Positions 22,101-33,948 of a stretch of 64,000 nt of DNA are shown here, piece after piece. This DNA is from Quillaja saponaria. Lineage: Eukaryota > Streptophyta > Magnoliopsida > Fabales > Quillajaceae. The position numbers and the translations under genes were made by a program. Position 1 is the stretch's first letter. Each line of letters starts with the position of its first letter. The notes under the pieces are model-generated. The model worked only from the letters and a program-made list of their open reading frames with translations, was not told the DNA's origin and made no database searches. The DNA lies in contig CM055614.1 of NCBI GenBank assembly GCA_029379385.1, positions 14,079,528-14,143,527 on the forward strand, written 5' to 3'.

Positions 22101-22835
22101 GTTTTATTTCCTAATATGGAGAGATTGAATCTATCGGGCATGGAGAGGAAATTTTGGGATCACCGAATCCCCGCCAATTTTTTTTCCAAACTTAAATTGT
22201 TAGAGGTTACTAACTGCCAGAAACTAGTAACCATTTTTTCATCTGACCTTGCTAGAAATTTTCAAAGTTTGGAGACTCTTACAGTTAGGAATTGCATTTT
22301 GGTGGAGGAGATTTTTTATTTTCAAGAGCTACGTAATGGAAAAACACTTGCTGGGGCAATTCCTTGTCATTTGAAATATTTGTGCTTAGAGAAACTACCA
22401 AAATTGAAGCATATATGTAATGGAAATCATAAAGGAGTTCTCAAAATATTTCAAGATTTGAAAGATGTTGAAGTTAGAGAATGCGAAAACCTCAATTATA
22501 TCTTTCCAGCCTCTCTAGCGAAATACCTCGGGCAATTGGAGAAGCTCAAGATTATTTCTTCTGGGATAACAGAAATTGTTGCTGAGGATGAAGAGACAAG
22601 TGAAGTGATTAGTTTCAACTTTCATCAAGTGAAGTACCTTTCTTTATTAAGGCTACCAAAACTCAAGACTTTCTATCCAGGATTAATGATTGCTTTGGAG
22701 TGGCCATTGTTAAAGGAGCTACATGTAGTTGACTGTAGTGAAACATTCATTTTTTCATCACAAGTCTCAGACCATCATGGGGATGGTCTTGAAATGCACC
22801 GTCAACAAGGGAAACCCTTCATTTTATCTGAAAAG
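22101..22835 (+). CDS. CNL-DC1 receptor copy A, exon 2: LRRs
   Basis: These 245 codons start after TTTGTGCAG with VLFPNMERLNLSGM and end at SEK|GTACG, phase 0 at both sides. They encode leucine-rich repeats of the type typical for this receptor group: LKLLEVTNCQKLVTIF, LETLTVRNC, LKHICNGNHKG and LKDVEVRECENLNYIFPASL, each a strand followed by a Cys/Asn turn. No stop interrupts the exon. It is the source region for the relic LRR fragment at 1567-1862 and for the first part of the fused exon in copy C. The role is presumably recognition or autoinhibition. Confidence 0.88.
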
Positions 22836-23951
22836 GTACGAATGCAATCACTAATGAAATAACTGAATGAATATGATTATGTTTGTTATCCAACCAAATA
22901 AATAAGAATACAAAAAAATTGAAGATGTCTATATGTGAATGTAGTCTGAGATTTATAATGGTTGAATAGTAATTTGAAATTAGTGTTTTAGTATTCATAA
23001 TTCTTAAAGGCTTGTTTGATACACATAAATTGTTTTTGCTCAATTAAAATGAGAATGGATTTGAGAATAAAATATTGTGAAATGAAACAATCATCATTCA
23101 ATTAATTCTATTGTTTGCTAGTATCGATGAAAAATAGCCATTTAATTTTATTTTTTATTTGGTATGTAGTTCTCAACATTGAATAATATAAATGTTATAT
23201 TAAAATGACAAAAAGTTCCTAAGCAGATAATTCAAAATAGTAATAAAATTTAACTTAGTTTGTGAATTTTATATTATTTTATTTAAATTTTTTTTTTAAT
23301 TATTTTGTTGCTTCTTCTTCTTATTTTTATACTTTTACTTTTACTTATATTTATTTTATTATTTCTTATTCTCATAATTAATTTTATTATGCATTTTTTA
23401 TTTTAATATTAGTCATATAATTTATTTATAGATTTTATTTTGTTATTAATTTACTTATACACAAATTTTTATTTAATTTAATTATTTATCTATAATATAT
23501 TATTTATTTTCTAATTTTTTATTTTAATTATTTAATGTGATATAAAAGATATTTTTATTATTTGATTAATTAAACTGTTTTATTATTTATTTAACTATGT
23601 ATACTATATTTTTATTATTTATTGTTACATGGAGGGTATTATTTTTTTTATTTGAATAAATGAAATAGTTTATTATTTTCCTTATTTATCTAGAGTCATC
23701 TCTGCTCTTGGTATCGTGCATGGCAATGACATGCAATTAGTAGTTCAAATTAATGCTCCCATCTAACATGTGTTGTAGTGCTCATCACGTTTTCAACATA
23801 TAATTTTTATTATGTTGTTTTTAAGGTTATACAGATAAAATAGTCGATATACGCACTTGTAAACTTTAATCACATGTCTCCCTTGTTTATAGTTTAAACA
23901 CTAATCTTGCTTCATTTGCTTTTGTCTTCATCACCCTTTCCTTTGATCCAG

Positions 23952-24539
23952 GTGATTGTCCCCAACCTGAAGAATTTATGTCTAGGAGGCAACACAGCCA
24001 TAATGTTTTATTTGAATGATCAATTTCAAGATTTGTTCCACAACCTTCAAATTCTACAAGTACGTGACTGTTCTAGTTTGAGAAGCTTCGTATATGCTGC
24101 ACTTTCCTTGGTACCTTTTCATAATATACATACTCTGAAGATAGACTCTTGTGATGGATTAATAAATTTAGTTACACTTTCTACTGTTAAAAGTACTCTA
24201 GTGCAACTCCAGGAGTTGAGCATAAAGAATTGTGAGATGATAGAGGTAATAATATCTTCATCCGATCATCAAGGACAACATGTTGAAGAGGATGAGATTG
24301 CTTTCCCTCGGTTGAAAAGTTTGGAACTTTTTAATTTGCCAAACTTGAAAAGCTTTTGCTCACAGAAATCGACCTTACATTTTTCATCACTGAAAGAAGT
24401 GATTGTATCAGTGTGCCCCAAGATGGGGATGTTCTCTCCATTTTTCGCAGACGCTCCGTTATTAAAAGGAGTACTTATATCACATAAATTTTTTGAAGGT
24501 GACCTCAACAGCACTATAAGGCAAATGTTTATGGAGAAG
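23952..24539 (+). CDS. CNL-DC1 receptor copy A, exon 3: LRRs
   Basis: These 196 codons start after CTTTGATCCAG with VIVPNLKNLCLGGNTA and end at MEK|GTACGC, phase 0. Repeats include LQILQVRDCSSLRSF, IHTLKIDSCDGLINL, LQELSIKNCEMIEVI, LKSLELFNLPNLKSF and LKEVIVSVCPKM. The acidic insert after SSSDHQGQH (EEDE) is typical for this group. Homologous exons are at 31904-32493 (copy B, frameshifted) and in the second part of 45060-45749 (copy C). Phase 0 at the 3' end allows direct joining to the DC1 exon. Confidence 0.88.
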
Positions 24540-25144
24540 GTACGCACTTGTTTCTCTCTTAAAATGCATGGTATCCAATTGCTTTCTTTACCATACATTT
24601 CTTTTTTGATCCATCTTCAACATTTTTGCCAAATAAATATTTTGCAAAATCAATCATAAACATTTTCAGTTTATGCAACATAAAAAAAAATTACGATTCC
24701 TGAAATTATATATATGCTTCCTTTTTGAGTGACGGTGACACTGGATATAGTGATTAGTTTAGTTGTTAATACATATTAACAATGTTGATAAGTCTAATTT
24801 CCAATAAACTTGAACTAAACAAGACTAAGTTGAAAGTCTAATTTCCAACTATTGGAACGTCTCTTCAAGTGCAAGAAGAGCAGTTGAGTTTTCATTCACA
24901 ATGTGCTTGGTTGAAGCTTTATAATTTTTAAAAAGTCCAATTTAACTATTAAGGTTTTAAATATATAAGCTGTAAGAAACTATTATTTTTATATAACACC
25001 CCCAATACCATTTCTCCCCAGTATCCACTATTCTTTTTTCCTTTTATATAAAAAGTTGTTTTTAGATACAATAACATTCTTTCATTGTTTCATTTTCTGA
25101 ATAATTATCCCATCTCTTCATTTTCTATTTAAACTTCTATGTAG

Positions 25145-25378
25145 CTTGCGGAAATGGCAAAAGGATTTCCAAGTACTATAAACCATCCACTACATGAGAA
25201 GCATCAACTACTTCTGGCTCGGAGAACATATCATTGTGATGGGTGTGGTGCAAGTGCAGGATATGGCTGGTCCTATGTTTGTGGACGATGTGATTTTGAT
25301 TTACATCCAAATTGTGCTTTGGAAGACAGTAATAAAGCCATTAACGAAGCTGGATACCAGGAAGTTAAAGTAGTCTAA
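25145..25378 (+). CDS. CNL-DC1 receptor copy A, exon 4: C-terminal DC1 zinc-binding domain
   Basis: After a pyrimidine-rich tract and acceptor TATGTAG, 77 codons encode a DC1 (C1_2-type) module. The putative zinc ligands are H14, H17 (HPLH), C31, C34 (CDGC), C46, C49 (CGRC), H54 and C57 (LHPNC), counted within the exon. The block GWSYVCGRCDFDLHPNCAL closely resembles the C-terminal domain of plant nucleoredoxins. Spliced from exon 3 in phase 0 it gives residues about 1365-1441 of the receptor. The stop here (TAA at 25376) replaces the glutamine codon of copies B and C, which read on to QR then stop. A separate small gene starting at the ATG at 25154 is possible, but the acceptor, phase, conserved spacing and lack of a visible promoter favour fusion. 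Confidence 0.75.
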   Translation, partial: LAEMAKGFPSTINHPLHEKHQLLLARRTYHCDGCGASAGYGWSYVCGRCDFDLHPNCALEDSNKAINEAGYQEVKVV

Positions 25379-25616
25379 AGATGAGATATTTTTATGAAGT
25401 GGAAGACTACCCGGAGGGTTGGAATTTGTAAAAAGTTAAGATTTTCTATGCAATTAATCTGAAAATTGAGTATGTTTGATCTTGTTTTTGTTGCTTTGGC
25501 TTTTTTATACATAATAAGCACAAAATTTTTTAGAGAGAAGAAGATTATGATATGGTAAATTAATCATGATCATGACGACAAGTATATGCTTATTACATAA
25601 TATCCAAAGATGACAT

Positions 25617-25796
25617 ATTAAAGTAGTCCAAAGATGAGATATTTTTATGATGAGGAAGACTACCGCGCGTGTTGGAATTTGAAAAAAAGTTACGGTTTAA
25701 TCTGAAAATGAGTACATATGTGTTTTAGAGAGAAGAAGATTATTACATAATAAATTAATCATGATCATGACGACAGAGATTATTGAGTATATATAA
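25617..25796 (+). repeat. Repeated 3' end of the DC1 exon flank
   Basis: Starting with AAAGTAGTCCAAAGATGAG, this repeats the sequence that follows the DC1 exon at 25366 onward. It resembles copy B (33317 onward) more than the adjacent copy. Copy A is therefore mosaic: DC1 exon of one type, downstream flank of another. Confidence 0.7.
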
Positions 25797-26190
25797 TGTT
25801 ATGGATTAAAGATAAATAAATAGGCCTTGGGTTATAAGAATCAGAAAGGGGCTGCTAGCTAGGCCCAAATGAACATGATGTAAACGCAAAGTTTTGTATA
25901 AGGCAAGGTTGTTACTTCAGTTTCAAGGTTGTTAATGGGTTACTACAGTTGGCAACAATTATAATAGATTCACTGACTTCAAACTGTTTCTTGGTGTATA
26001 GGGTCAATATAAATTTGATAATTTGTAATTGTTCACTACGTCTATGATAATCAAATTGGCAGAGTCATTTCTTTTTCTCTCTCACTTCTTTCTTATTCTT
26101 TCTCACTCTCTGAAATTCTTGAACCCTCCTCTGATTGAGGGGTTTGCTAGCTAGTGATCTAGTTTGGGTTTGTGGAATTGAAGCTTATCA
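25797..26190 (+). repeat. Gypsy-type LTR, block A copy
   Basis: 394 bp beginning TGTTATGG and ending GCTTATCA. The same LTR is at 33556-33948 in block B. A degenerate primer-binding site follows (TCTGATATCATACCA), where block B has the better TTTGGTATCAGACCA. Only this LTR and the first part of gag remain. Confidence 0.75.
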
Positions 26191-26560
26191 TCTGATATCA
26201 TACCAAGTCTTGGTCTGTGAACATCAATGCAGGATCAGAAATTTTTAGTTTTGGAATCAAGAATGGATACAGTGGAGGCAAGGTTTGCCGGAATAGATGC
26301 CTCTCTGGCAGAACTAAAGGAGGGCAACAAGGAGATCAAAAACAGTTATGATGTGAGATTTCAGGCAATAATGGATGCCATTTCATCATTGGCATCGAAG
26401 GTATCACCAGCAAAAGGCAGTAGGCAACAGTAACCAGTGCCAGTGGGAATTAGAGATCCCATACTTCCCACACCAACAACCAGTAGACAGATTCCCAATC
26501 TACCACCACAAGCAGACAGTACTGTGAATGACAGTAGCCAAAAAGACAATCTCCCGAAAA
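26191..26560 (+). pseudogene. Truncated gag of the gypsy element, block A
   Basis: Open from about 26227 to a TAG at 26431, with a coiled-coil-like gag N-terminus (MDTVEARFAGIDASLAELKE). It breaks at CCCGAAAATGAGTTAG (about 26556), where the DC1 3' flank sequence resumes. Protease and pol are absent. Confidence 0.6.
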
Positions 26561-26682
26561 TGAGTTAGTATGTTTGATCTTGGTTTTGTTTTTTTGATTT
26601 TATATACATAATAAGTACGTATGTTTTTTAGAGAGAAGATTATTACTTGGTAAATTAATCATGATCATGAATAACAGTATAT

Positions 26683-26683
26683 C

Positions 26684-26707
<24 letters not shown>
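26683..26707. repeat. (AT)n microsatellite
   Basis: About 12 AT units followed by a poly-T run. Copy B has a much shorter version at 34461-34475. Confidence 0.85.
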
Positions 26708-26714
<7 letters not shown>

Positions 26715-26794
26715 TATATTTATATTTTGGCAATATAATAAAGGAAATAAAAGACACCGAGAGCAACAAAAACAAAAACAAAACAAAGAAGTTA

Positions 26795-26917
26795 TCATCC
26801 TTCAAGATAGATACGACAAGGCAAGGCTGTGTTAGCAGCATGTACTTTCTGAATCTCAATGGGAGGGTCCTACAGAAGAACTAAACGGTTTGAGTATAAT
26901 AATTCTATCTTAGAGGC
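26795..26917 (-). pseudogene. Minus-strand coding-like fragment, copy 2 of 3
   Basis: Open for 40 codons between stops. It is the same as 34561-34692 except for a 9-bp in-frame deletion. No start codon or splice continuation is evident. The protein family is not recognised. Confidence 0.45.
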
Positions 26918-27183
26918 TTAGAGCCCATAGATTTGCTGTTTGGAACGACATTTTGTTCCCTCTTCTAAAAATAAAATAAAATTTTTAATGAATGCATTTG
27001 TTAAAATTTTACAAATAGAAAAATTGTAACATTTATTATAATAGTAAATCATGATTTTAATTTTATTGAATGTTATTTTAGAAAATTTTAATTTCTAAAT
27101 ACCATATTTATTGCAAGTTAACAAGTGCTCTTAGGATACCGTTAGAAAAATTGATGAATTGTCCTCACGAATGTCCTAAAGGC

Positions 27184-27727
27184 TAAGGGTGTGCACGGGT
27201 AGGTTCGGTCTAAATAATGATAAATTTTTTAACCGAACCAAAATTTTTGGGTAATAAAATTCTAGAATCGAACCAAACCGAAAATAGGCATTAATTGAAA
27301 GTACCTGAATCGAAAAAATATGTCTAATTCGGTTCAAGTATTCGGTTACCTAAAATTTATCAATATTTCACGAAAATTAATTTGAAAATTCTATTTTTTT
27401 TAACCTCATACATTTTAAATTCATTAGTTATTATAAAAGAAAATTACAAAAAACATAATATATCAACATATTCAACATAAATAAAAATATAAAATTATAA
27501 ATTAACGCAACAATACATTAAAAATAACACATTTTTTGTAAACAAAGAATTATATATTTTGATTTTCGGGTAACCACGAGTACCCATGGGCACTTTACCT
27601 CACTACCCATAACTGAACCAAAAATAATGAATATTAAATTTAACTACCCAAATATCCAAATTTAATAGAACTGAATTACCTGTTCAGTTCAGGTATTTGG
27701 TTGTCTCTGGTTTCTTGCACAACCCTA
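27184..27727. mobile_element. hAT-like non-autonomous element, block A
   Basis: 544 bp flanked by an exact 8-bp duplication CTAAAGGC (27176-27183 and 27728-27735), as expected for hAT elements. Termini are TAAGGGTGTGCAC and (inverted) TAGGGTTGTGCA. The interior is rich in GGTTCGGT / AACCGAACC words, typical of this class of plant element. The third copy of the surrounding flank, near 52509, has the site without the element. Confidence 0.88.
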
Positions 27728-28293
27728 CTAAAGGCACTTGTAAAGATTTTGTAAATAAAATTTTTTAGTATTTATCATAACAGTTGAGTATTGTTTTATA
27801 ATTATTTAATGTATAAATTATTACTTTTTAAAAAAATTTAATTTCTAAAAATCATAATTATTGCATCCTAACTAGCGTTCTTAAAGTACCCATTAAAATA
27901 ATCTATAAATAATTCTTTAGAATTTAAAAAAAAAAAAAACCTGCTAGCTAATATATGCCAAGAGGATAGTCTTAATATATATATATATATATATAACAGT
28001 ATTAACTATCTCTTATATTATTCTACAATACTTTAGTAGAATTGTATAAATTCATTTAAAAATTGGAAAATTAATTGTTATCTCTTAATAATTAAGGTAT
28101 TCCAATTCTCATGTCCCTCATACAAGATTCCTTAACCGAGGACTTTCTAATTCTGAGTTGTGATCTTTGAGCTCAACTTTAAGATCTTGTTGAAAATTAC
28201 TAAGGCACTTTATGTATTTAGTTTTGTTTTAAAGAATTTTTTTTTTCTATTATTTGAATTGTGATTGATTCATTTGTGTGTTCATTATAATTC

Positions 28294-29252
28294 AGCTTTC
28301 CAACAAGACGTCTATATTACTCAGGATTAGTTAGTAGCTCCCCCTCATCTGGTACAAGTTTAGTGTTGGGATCCATAGGAATATCTACAGGTTTGGAATC
28401 CAACATACCTATATCACTCAAGACATCCAGACAATACTTTCTTTAAGAAAGGCAAATATCCAATTGTGATCTTACAACTTCAATGCCCAAGAAGTATTTT
28501 AGCTGTCCTAAGTCTTTAGTTTGAAACTTAGACTGGAGGAATGATTTCAATTGCTGAATCTCATGATTATCATCACCTGTAATCACAATATCATCCACAT
28601 ATACAATTAAAAGAATTTTACTATTATGTGTATGTTTATAGAAAACTGAGTGATCAACAGTACACCTCTGAAGGCCAAAACTAAGAACAACTTCACTGAA
28701 TCTACCAAACCAAGCTCTAGGAGATTGTTTTAAGCCATATAGAAACTTTTTCAATTGACACACCATACCAGACTCTCCCTGAGCAATAAAACCAGGTGGT
28801 TGCTCCATAAAGACTTCTTCATCAAGGTCACCATGTAAGAAAGCATTTTTGATGTCCAATTGATAGAGTGGCCAATCAAAAATAGCAACTAGAGATATAA
28901 ATACCCTGACAGATGTAATTTTAGCTACGGGAGAGAAAGTTTTTGAATAATCCACACCATAGACCTAAGTATAGCCTTTTGCTACCAATCTAGCCTTTAA
29001 GCGATCAACAGAACCATGAGGATGAACTTTTACGTTTACGTTGTATACCCATTTACAGCCAATAGTGGATTTTCCAGAAGGTAAAGAGACCAGTTCCCAA
29101 GTACCATTAGTATGTAAGGCATTAATTTCATCAATCATGGCCTGCCGCCACCCGGGATGAGCAAGAGCATTATTGGTGGACTTTGGAACAGAAATAGAAA
29201 ACAAAAAAGAGACAAATGCATAATAGGGTGAAGATAAATGATGATAACTCAA
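28294..29252 (-). pseudogene. Copia reverse transcriptase
   Basis: Order on the minus strand: the NGTWELVSLP and GCKWVYNVNVK blocks, then a stop in place of Gln (about 28963-28965), VDYSKTFSPVAK, QLDIKNAFLHGDL, QPPGF, the YGLKQSPRAWF block, and YVDD in IVYVDDIVITG. LGIEV follows, then a second stop at 28442 and the stretch LDSKPVDIPMDPNTKL. The catalytic Asp residues are kept, but the two stops and the missing tail make it non-functional. Confidence 0.92.
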
Positions 29253-29468
29253 AAAAGTATAATAGGATAAGGATTACGAGTTGAACTAGTACCTCTTTGT
29301 AAAAAAGGTGGTGAAGCAAGATCCGAGGCACGGGAAGGTGTTGGGATAGAAGGTGAGTCATCAAGTACATCAACAGTTTATGTTGGAAGATCAGGTAATG
29401 GTGCAGATGATACATAGTCATTTGGTCAAAGATAAGGAATTAGAAGAGCCTCAGAGATAGAAGGTGAC

Positions 29469-30330
29469 TCAGGAATAGTCGAGGAAAGATTCCTCAAAAA
29501 ATGTAACATCAGCGGAGATAAAGTAACGATTCTTATCTGGACAATAACATTTATACCCTTTTTGAAAACGAGAATAACCCAAGAAGATGCACTTAAATGA
29601 TTTAGAAGAAAGTTTATCATGTCTAGGTGTTAGATCATGAACAAAACAAATGCAACCAAAGATACGAAGCGGAAGTGAATATAAGGGATGATTAGGAAAG
29701 ATGATAGAATATGGAATTTTGTTATGCAATGTAGAAGATGGCATGCGATTAATAAGGTAGCATGCAGTAAGTACAACATCACCCCAAAACCGAAGTGGAA
29801 CATGACCATGAAGTAATAGAGTGCGAGTTGTTTCAATTAAATGTTTGTTTTTGCGCTCAGCAACTCCATTTTGTTGAGGGGTGTGAAAACAAGATGATTG
29901 ATACAGCATACCTTGAGATGTCATAAAGTGCTGAAATGATGTAGAAAAATATTCACGTGTATTATCACTACGCAAAATACGAATAAAAATACTAAATTGT
30001 GTTTTAATTTCAACACAAAACTGTTGGAATATAGAAAATAACTCAGAACGATTTTTCATTAAAAATAACCACGTGCAACTAGAATAGTCATCAATAAAGG
30101 TTACGAAATACTGAAATCCCAAAGATGAACTAGCACAACTAGGACACCAAACATCAGTATGAACAAGATGAAAGGGAGATTCTGCTCTAAAACGACTATG
30201 CTTTGGAAACGAAGCACGTATGTGCTTACCAAGCTAACACTATTCACAATTTAAAGATGACAGAGATGACAAATGAGAAACCATCTTCTGAAGCTTAGAT
30301 AGACTAGGATGACCCAATCGACTGTGAATG
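29469..30330 (-). pseudogene. Copia integrase (with GAG-preintegrase start)
   Basis: The integrase core keeps a D-D-E set: FIDDYSS, LRSDN and NGVAERKN. It continues through FWGDVVLTACYLINRMPSS and FLGYSRFQKGYKCY. Upstream (30119-30330) the RLGHPSLSKLQ zinc-finger region is interrupted by two stops close together. Confidence 0.92.
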
Positions 30331-30424
30331 AGAATAGGTGATACATCTATAGAGCAAGCCACTGAAGATGTAAGTAGTGTGTAAGATGGTAGAGGCCCTG
30401 TGACTCACGCCCTGTGCTAATCGT

Positions 30425-31075
30425 TCATCTCGTACGTCGGTCCTGTATGGTAAAAGAATCATCAATGAAAGTGACAGAACAATTGAGAGAACAAGTCAAT
30501 TGACTAATAGAAATCAGACTGAATGAACATTCAGAGACATAAAGCACAGATTCTAAAGGCAAAGAAGATAATGGTGTAGCTTGACCTATACATTTAGCAA
30601 TGGTTGTGAAGCCATTAGCTATAGTGATAGTGGAAAGTGATGATGGATTACTAATACTAGAAAAAAGTTTGGGATTACTAGATATGTGATCAGAGACACC
30701 ATAATCAAGAATCCAAGTGTCATAAGGGGTCTGAGAGAGGCAAGCGACAGAATTACTATGAGAAAATTGCTGGGTAGCTTGATACTGTAGGAACTTATCA
30801 TATTCAGTAGTTGATAATGAAACATTAATAGGCTTGTCTTTAGATGGTGAAACTTTAAGTGAATTAGTTGATAGAACAATGTTAGCTGTAGTAATAATAG
30901 GGGATCTAGAAAACACAGAGGTAAAAGTACTAGGTTTTGACATATCGATTTCAGATTTTTCAGATGTAGACATACCGATGAACAGTACCCCCGATGAACA
31001 ATAATCGTACTGCTGAAATGAAACACAGCAATAGAGAGACACGCTGGAATGAAACGAAGTAATAGACAGACACAC
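30425..31075 (-). pseudogene. Copia gag remnant and aspartic protease region
   Basis: The protease signature appears as WILDYGVSDHI, with tyrosine where the catalytic triplet normally has Ser or Thr, so the protease is probably inactive. YVSECSFSLISISQL, the usual block after protease, follows. Little gag lies between here and the primer-binding site. Confidence 0.8.
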
Positions 31076-31166
31076 TGGAAAGAAACACAGTGAAAAATAA
31101 AAGTTAGGATTTTTTTTTCTGCGAAAAATAAAAATTAGGATTTTTTCTCCTTAAGCTCTGATACCA

Positions 31167-31371
31167 TGTTGAATATAAGAATAATGTATATTCAGATGAT
31201 TTTCAATATATAAGAGAGAGCCTTTATTTATAGGTTAAAGTGTTTAACCAAACATAGTGAACCTAGACTAAATATCAACCAAATACATAATAGAAATTAC
31301 ACAGAAATAAGAAAACTATAAATAAGGAAATTTGACCCACTAATCAAGCTGCCTATATTTACACTCTAACA
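31167..31371 (-). repeat. 5' LTR of the copia element
   Basis: 205 bp with TGTT...AACA ends on both strands. The adjacent minus-strand TGGTATCAGAGC is a tRNA-Met-type primer-binding site. To the right, sequence equivalent to 22841 onward (receptor intron 2) resumes at once, so the element was inserted about five bases into that intron. Confidence 0.85.
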
Positions 31372-31903
31372 AATGCAATCACTCATGAAATAACTGAATG
31401 AATATGATTATGTTTGTTATCCAACCAAAAGAAAAAGAATTCAAAAAAGTTGAAGATGTTTATGAGTGAATATAGTATAAGATTTAATGTTTGTTATCCA
31501 ACCGTTCATTTTATTATTTTTTTTTTAATATTATTTATCTATAATATATTATTTATTTTCTAATTTTGGATTTTAATTATTTAATGTGATATAAAATATA
31601 TTTTTATTATTTGATTAATTGAATTGTTTTATAATTTATTTAACTATGTATATTATATTTTTATTATTTAATATACACGGAGGGTATTTTTTTTATTTGA
31701 ATAAATGAAATAGTTTATTACACGTTATAGTGCTCATCACATTTTCAACATTTAATTTTTATTATGTTGTTTTTAAGATTATACAGATAAAATAGTTGAT
31801 ATACACATTTGTGAACGTTAATCACATGTCTCCCTTGTTTATAGTTTAAACACTAATCTTGCTTCATTTGCTTTTGTCTTCATCACCCTTTCCATGGATC
31901 CAG

Positions 31904-32493
31904 GTGATTGTTCCCAACCTGGAGAGTCTATGTCTAGGAGGCAACACAGCCATGATGTATAATTTGAATGGTCAATTTCAAGATTTGTTCCACAACCTTC
32001 AAATTCTACAAGTACGTGACTGTTCTAGTTTGAGAAGCTTGGTACATGCAGCACGTTCCTTGGTACCTTTTCAGAATATACATACTCTTGAGATAGATTC
32101 TTGTGATGGATTAATAAATTTAGTTACACTTTCCACTGTTAAAAGTACTCTAGTACAACTCCAGAAGTTGAGCATAAGGAATTGTGAGATGATAGAGGTA
32201 ATAATTTCTTTGTCTGATCATCAAGGACAAAATGTTGAAGATGATAAGATTGCTTTCCCTCGGTTGAAAAGTTTGAAACTTATTAATTTGCCAAACTTGA
32301 AAAGCTTTTGCACACAGAAATCAACCTTACATTTTTCATCCCTGAAAGAAGTGATTGTATCAGTGTGCCCCAAGATGGAGATGTTCTCTCCATTTGTCGC
32401 AGATGCTCTATTATTAAAAGGAGTACTTATATCAGAAAAAAAAAATTTGAAGGTGACCTCAACAGCAATATAAGGCAAATTTTTATGGAGAAG
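31904..32493 (+). pseudogene. Receptor copy B, LRR exon 3
   Basis: The acceptor ATCCAG and donor AAG|GTACAC are kept, and the exon aligns along its whole length with 23952-24539. An A-run (CAGAAAAAAAAAATTTG near 32435) shifts the frame, giving a stop at 32471-32473. Exons 1 and 2 of this copy are missing. Their place is taken by the truncated copia. Confidence 0.9.
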
Positions 32494-33089
32494 GTACACA
32501 TTTTCTTTCTCTCTTAAAATGCATGGTAATATGGTATACAATTGCTTTCTTTTCCATACATTTCTTTTTCGATCCATCTTCAACATTTTTTCCAAATAAA
32601 TATTTTGCAAAATCAATCATAAACATTTTCAGTTTATGCAACATTAAAAAAAAATTTACGATTCCTGAAATTATATATATGCTTCCTTTTTGAATGACGG
32701 TGACACTGGATATAGTGATTAGTTTAGTTGTTAATACATATTAACAATGCAGGTAAGTCTAATTTCCAATAAACTTGAACTAAACAAGACTAAGTTAAAG
32801 TCTAATTTCCAACTATTGGAATGTCTCTTCAAGTGCAAGAAGAGCAGTTGAGTTTTCATTCACAATGTGCTTGGTTTAAGCTTTATAATTTTTAAAAAGT
32901 CCAATTAAGTATTAAGGTTTTAAATATATAAGCTATAAGAATGTCCCTGGTACTATTTCTCTCGAGTATCCACTTTTTCTTTTTCCTTTTAAATAAAATG
33001 TTGTTTTTAGATAAATTAACATTCTTTCATTGTTTCATTTTTTGAATAATTATCCCATCTCTTCATTTTCTATTTGAACTTCCCTGTAG

Positions 33090-33331
33090 CTTGAGGAAAT
33101 GGCAAAGGGATTTCCAAGTACTATAAACCATTCACTACATGAGGAGCAACAACTGCTTCTGGCTTGAAGATCATATAGCTGTGATGGGTGTGGTGGTGCA
33201 GGGGCAGGATATGGCTGGTCCTATTTCTGTGGACAATGTTATTTTGATTTACATTCGGCTTGTGCTTTGGAAGGCAGTAAGTAAAGCCATTAACGAAGCT
33301 GGATACCACGAAGTTAAAGTAGTCCAAAGAT
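33090..33331 (+). pseudogene. Receptor copy B, DC1 exon
   Basis: Aligns with 25145-25378 from the acceptor CCTGTAG. There is a stop in the LLLA-R segment (TGA at about 33165), and a one-base insertion near 33282 shifts the frame after ALEGS. The histidine of EKHQL is glutamine. The four core cysteines (CDGC, CGQC), LH and the final Cys are otherwise still present. Confidence 0.9.
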
Positions 33332-33555
33332 GAGATATTTTTATGATGAGGAAGACTACAGCGCGTGTTGGAATTTGAAAAAAAGTTACAGGTTTTTTAT
33401 GTAATTAATCTGAAAATGAGTTAGTATGGTTGATCTTGGTTTTGTTGTTTTGATTTTTTATACAGAATAAGTACATATGATTTTTAGAGACAAGAAAATT
33501 ATTACATAGTAAATTAATCATGATCATGACGACAGAGATTATTGAATATATATAA

Positions 33556-33948
33556 TGTTATGGATTAAGGATAAATAAATAGGCCTTGGGTTATAAGAAT
33601 CAGAAAGGGGCTGCTAGCTAGGCCCAAATGAACATCATGTAAACGCAGCGTTTTGTATAAGGTAGGGTTGTTACTTTAGTTTCAAGGTTGTTAATCTATT
33701 ACTACAAGTGGCAACAATTATAATAGATTCACTGACTTTAAACTGTTTCTTGGTGTATAAGGTCAATATAAATTGATAATTTGTAATTGTTCACTACCTC
33801 TATGATAATCAAATTGGCAGAGCCATTTCTTTTTCTCTCTCACTTCTTTCTTATTCTTTCTCACTCTCTGAAATTCTTGAACCCTCCTCTGATTGAGGGG
33901 TTTACTAGCTAGTGATCTAGTTTGGGTTTGTGGAATTGAAGCTTATCA
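33556..33948 (+). repeat. Gypsy-type LTR, block B copy
   Basis: Closely similar to 25797-26190 and followed by primer-binding site TGGTATCAGACC at 33951. It lies between two copies of a stretch of about 150 bp derived from the DC1 3' flank. Confidence 0.78.

Larger units (their letters stand above)
28294..31371 (-). mobile_element. Truncated Ty1/copia element, minus strand
   Basis: Read on the minus strand: 5' LTR (31371-31167), primer-binding site TGGTATCAGAGC (31166-31155), a remnant protease region, integrase and reverse transcriptase. The element stops at the RRLVGKLNY block near 28294. RNase H and the 3' LTR are absent, and most of gag is deleted. Its left end coincides exactly with the end of block A homology and its right end with the start of block B. 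Confidence 0.9.
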
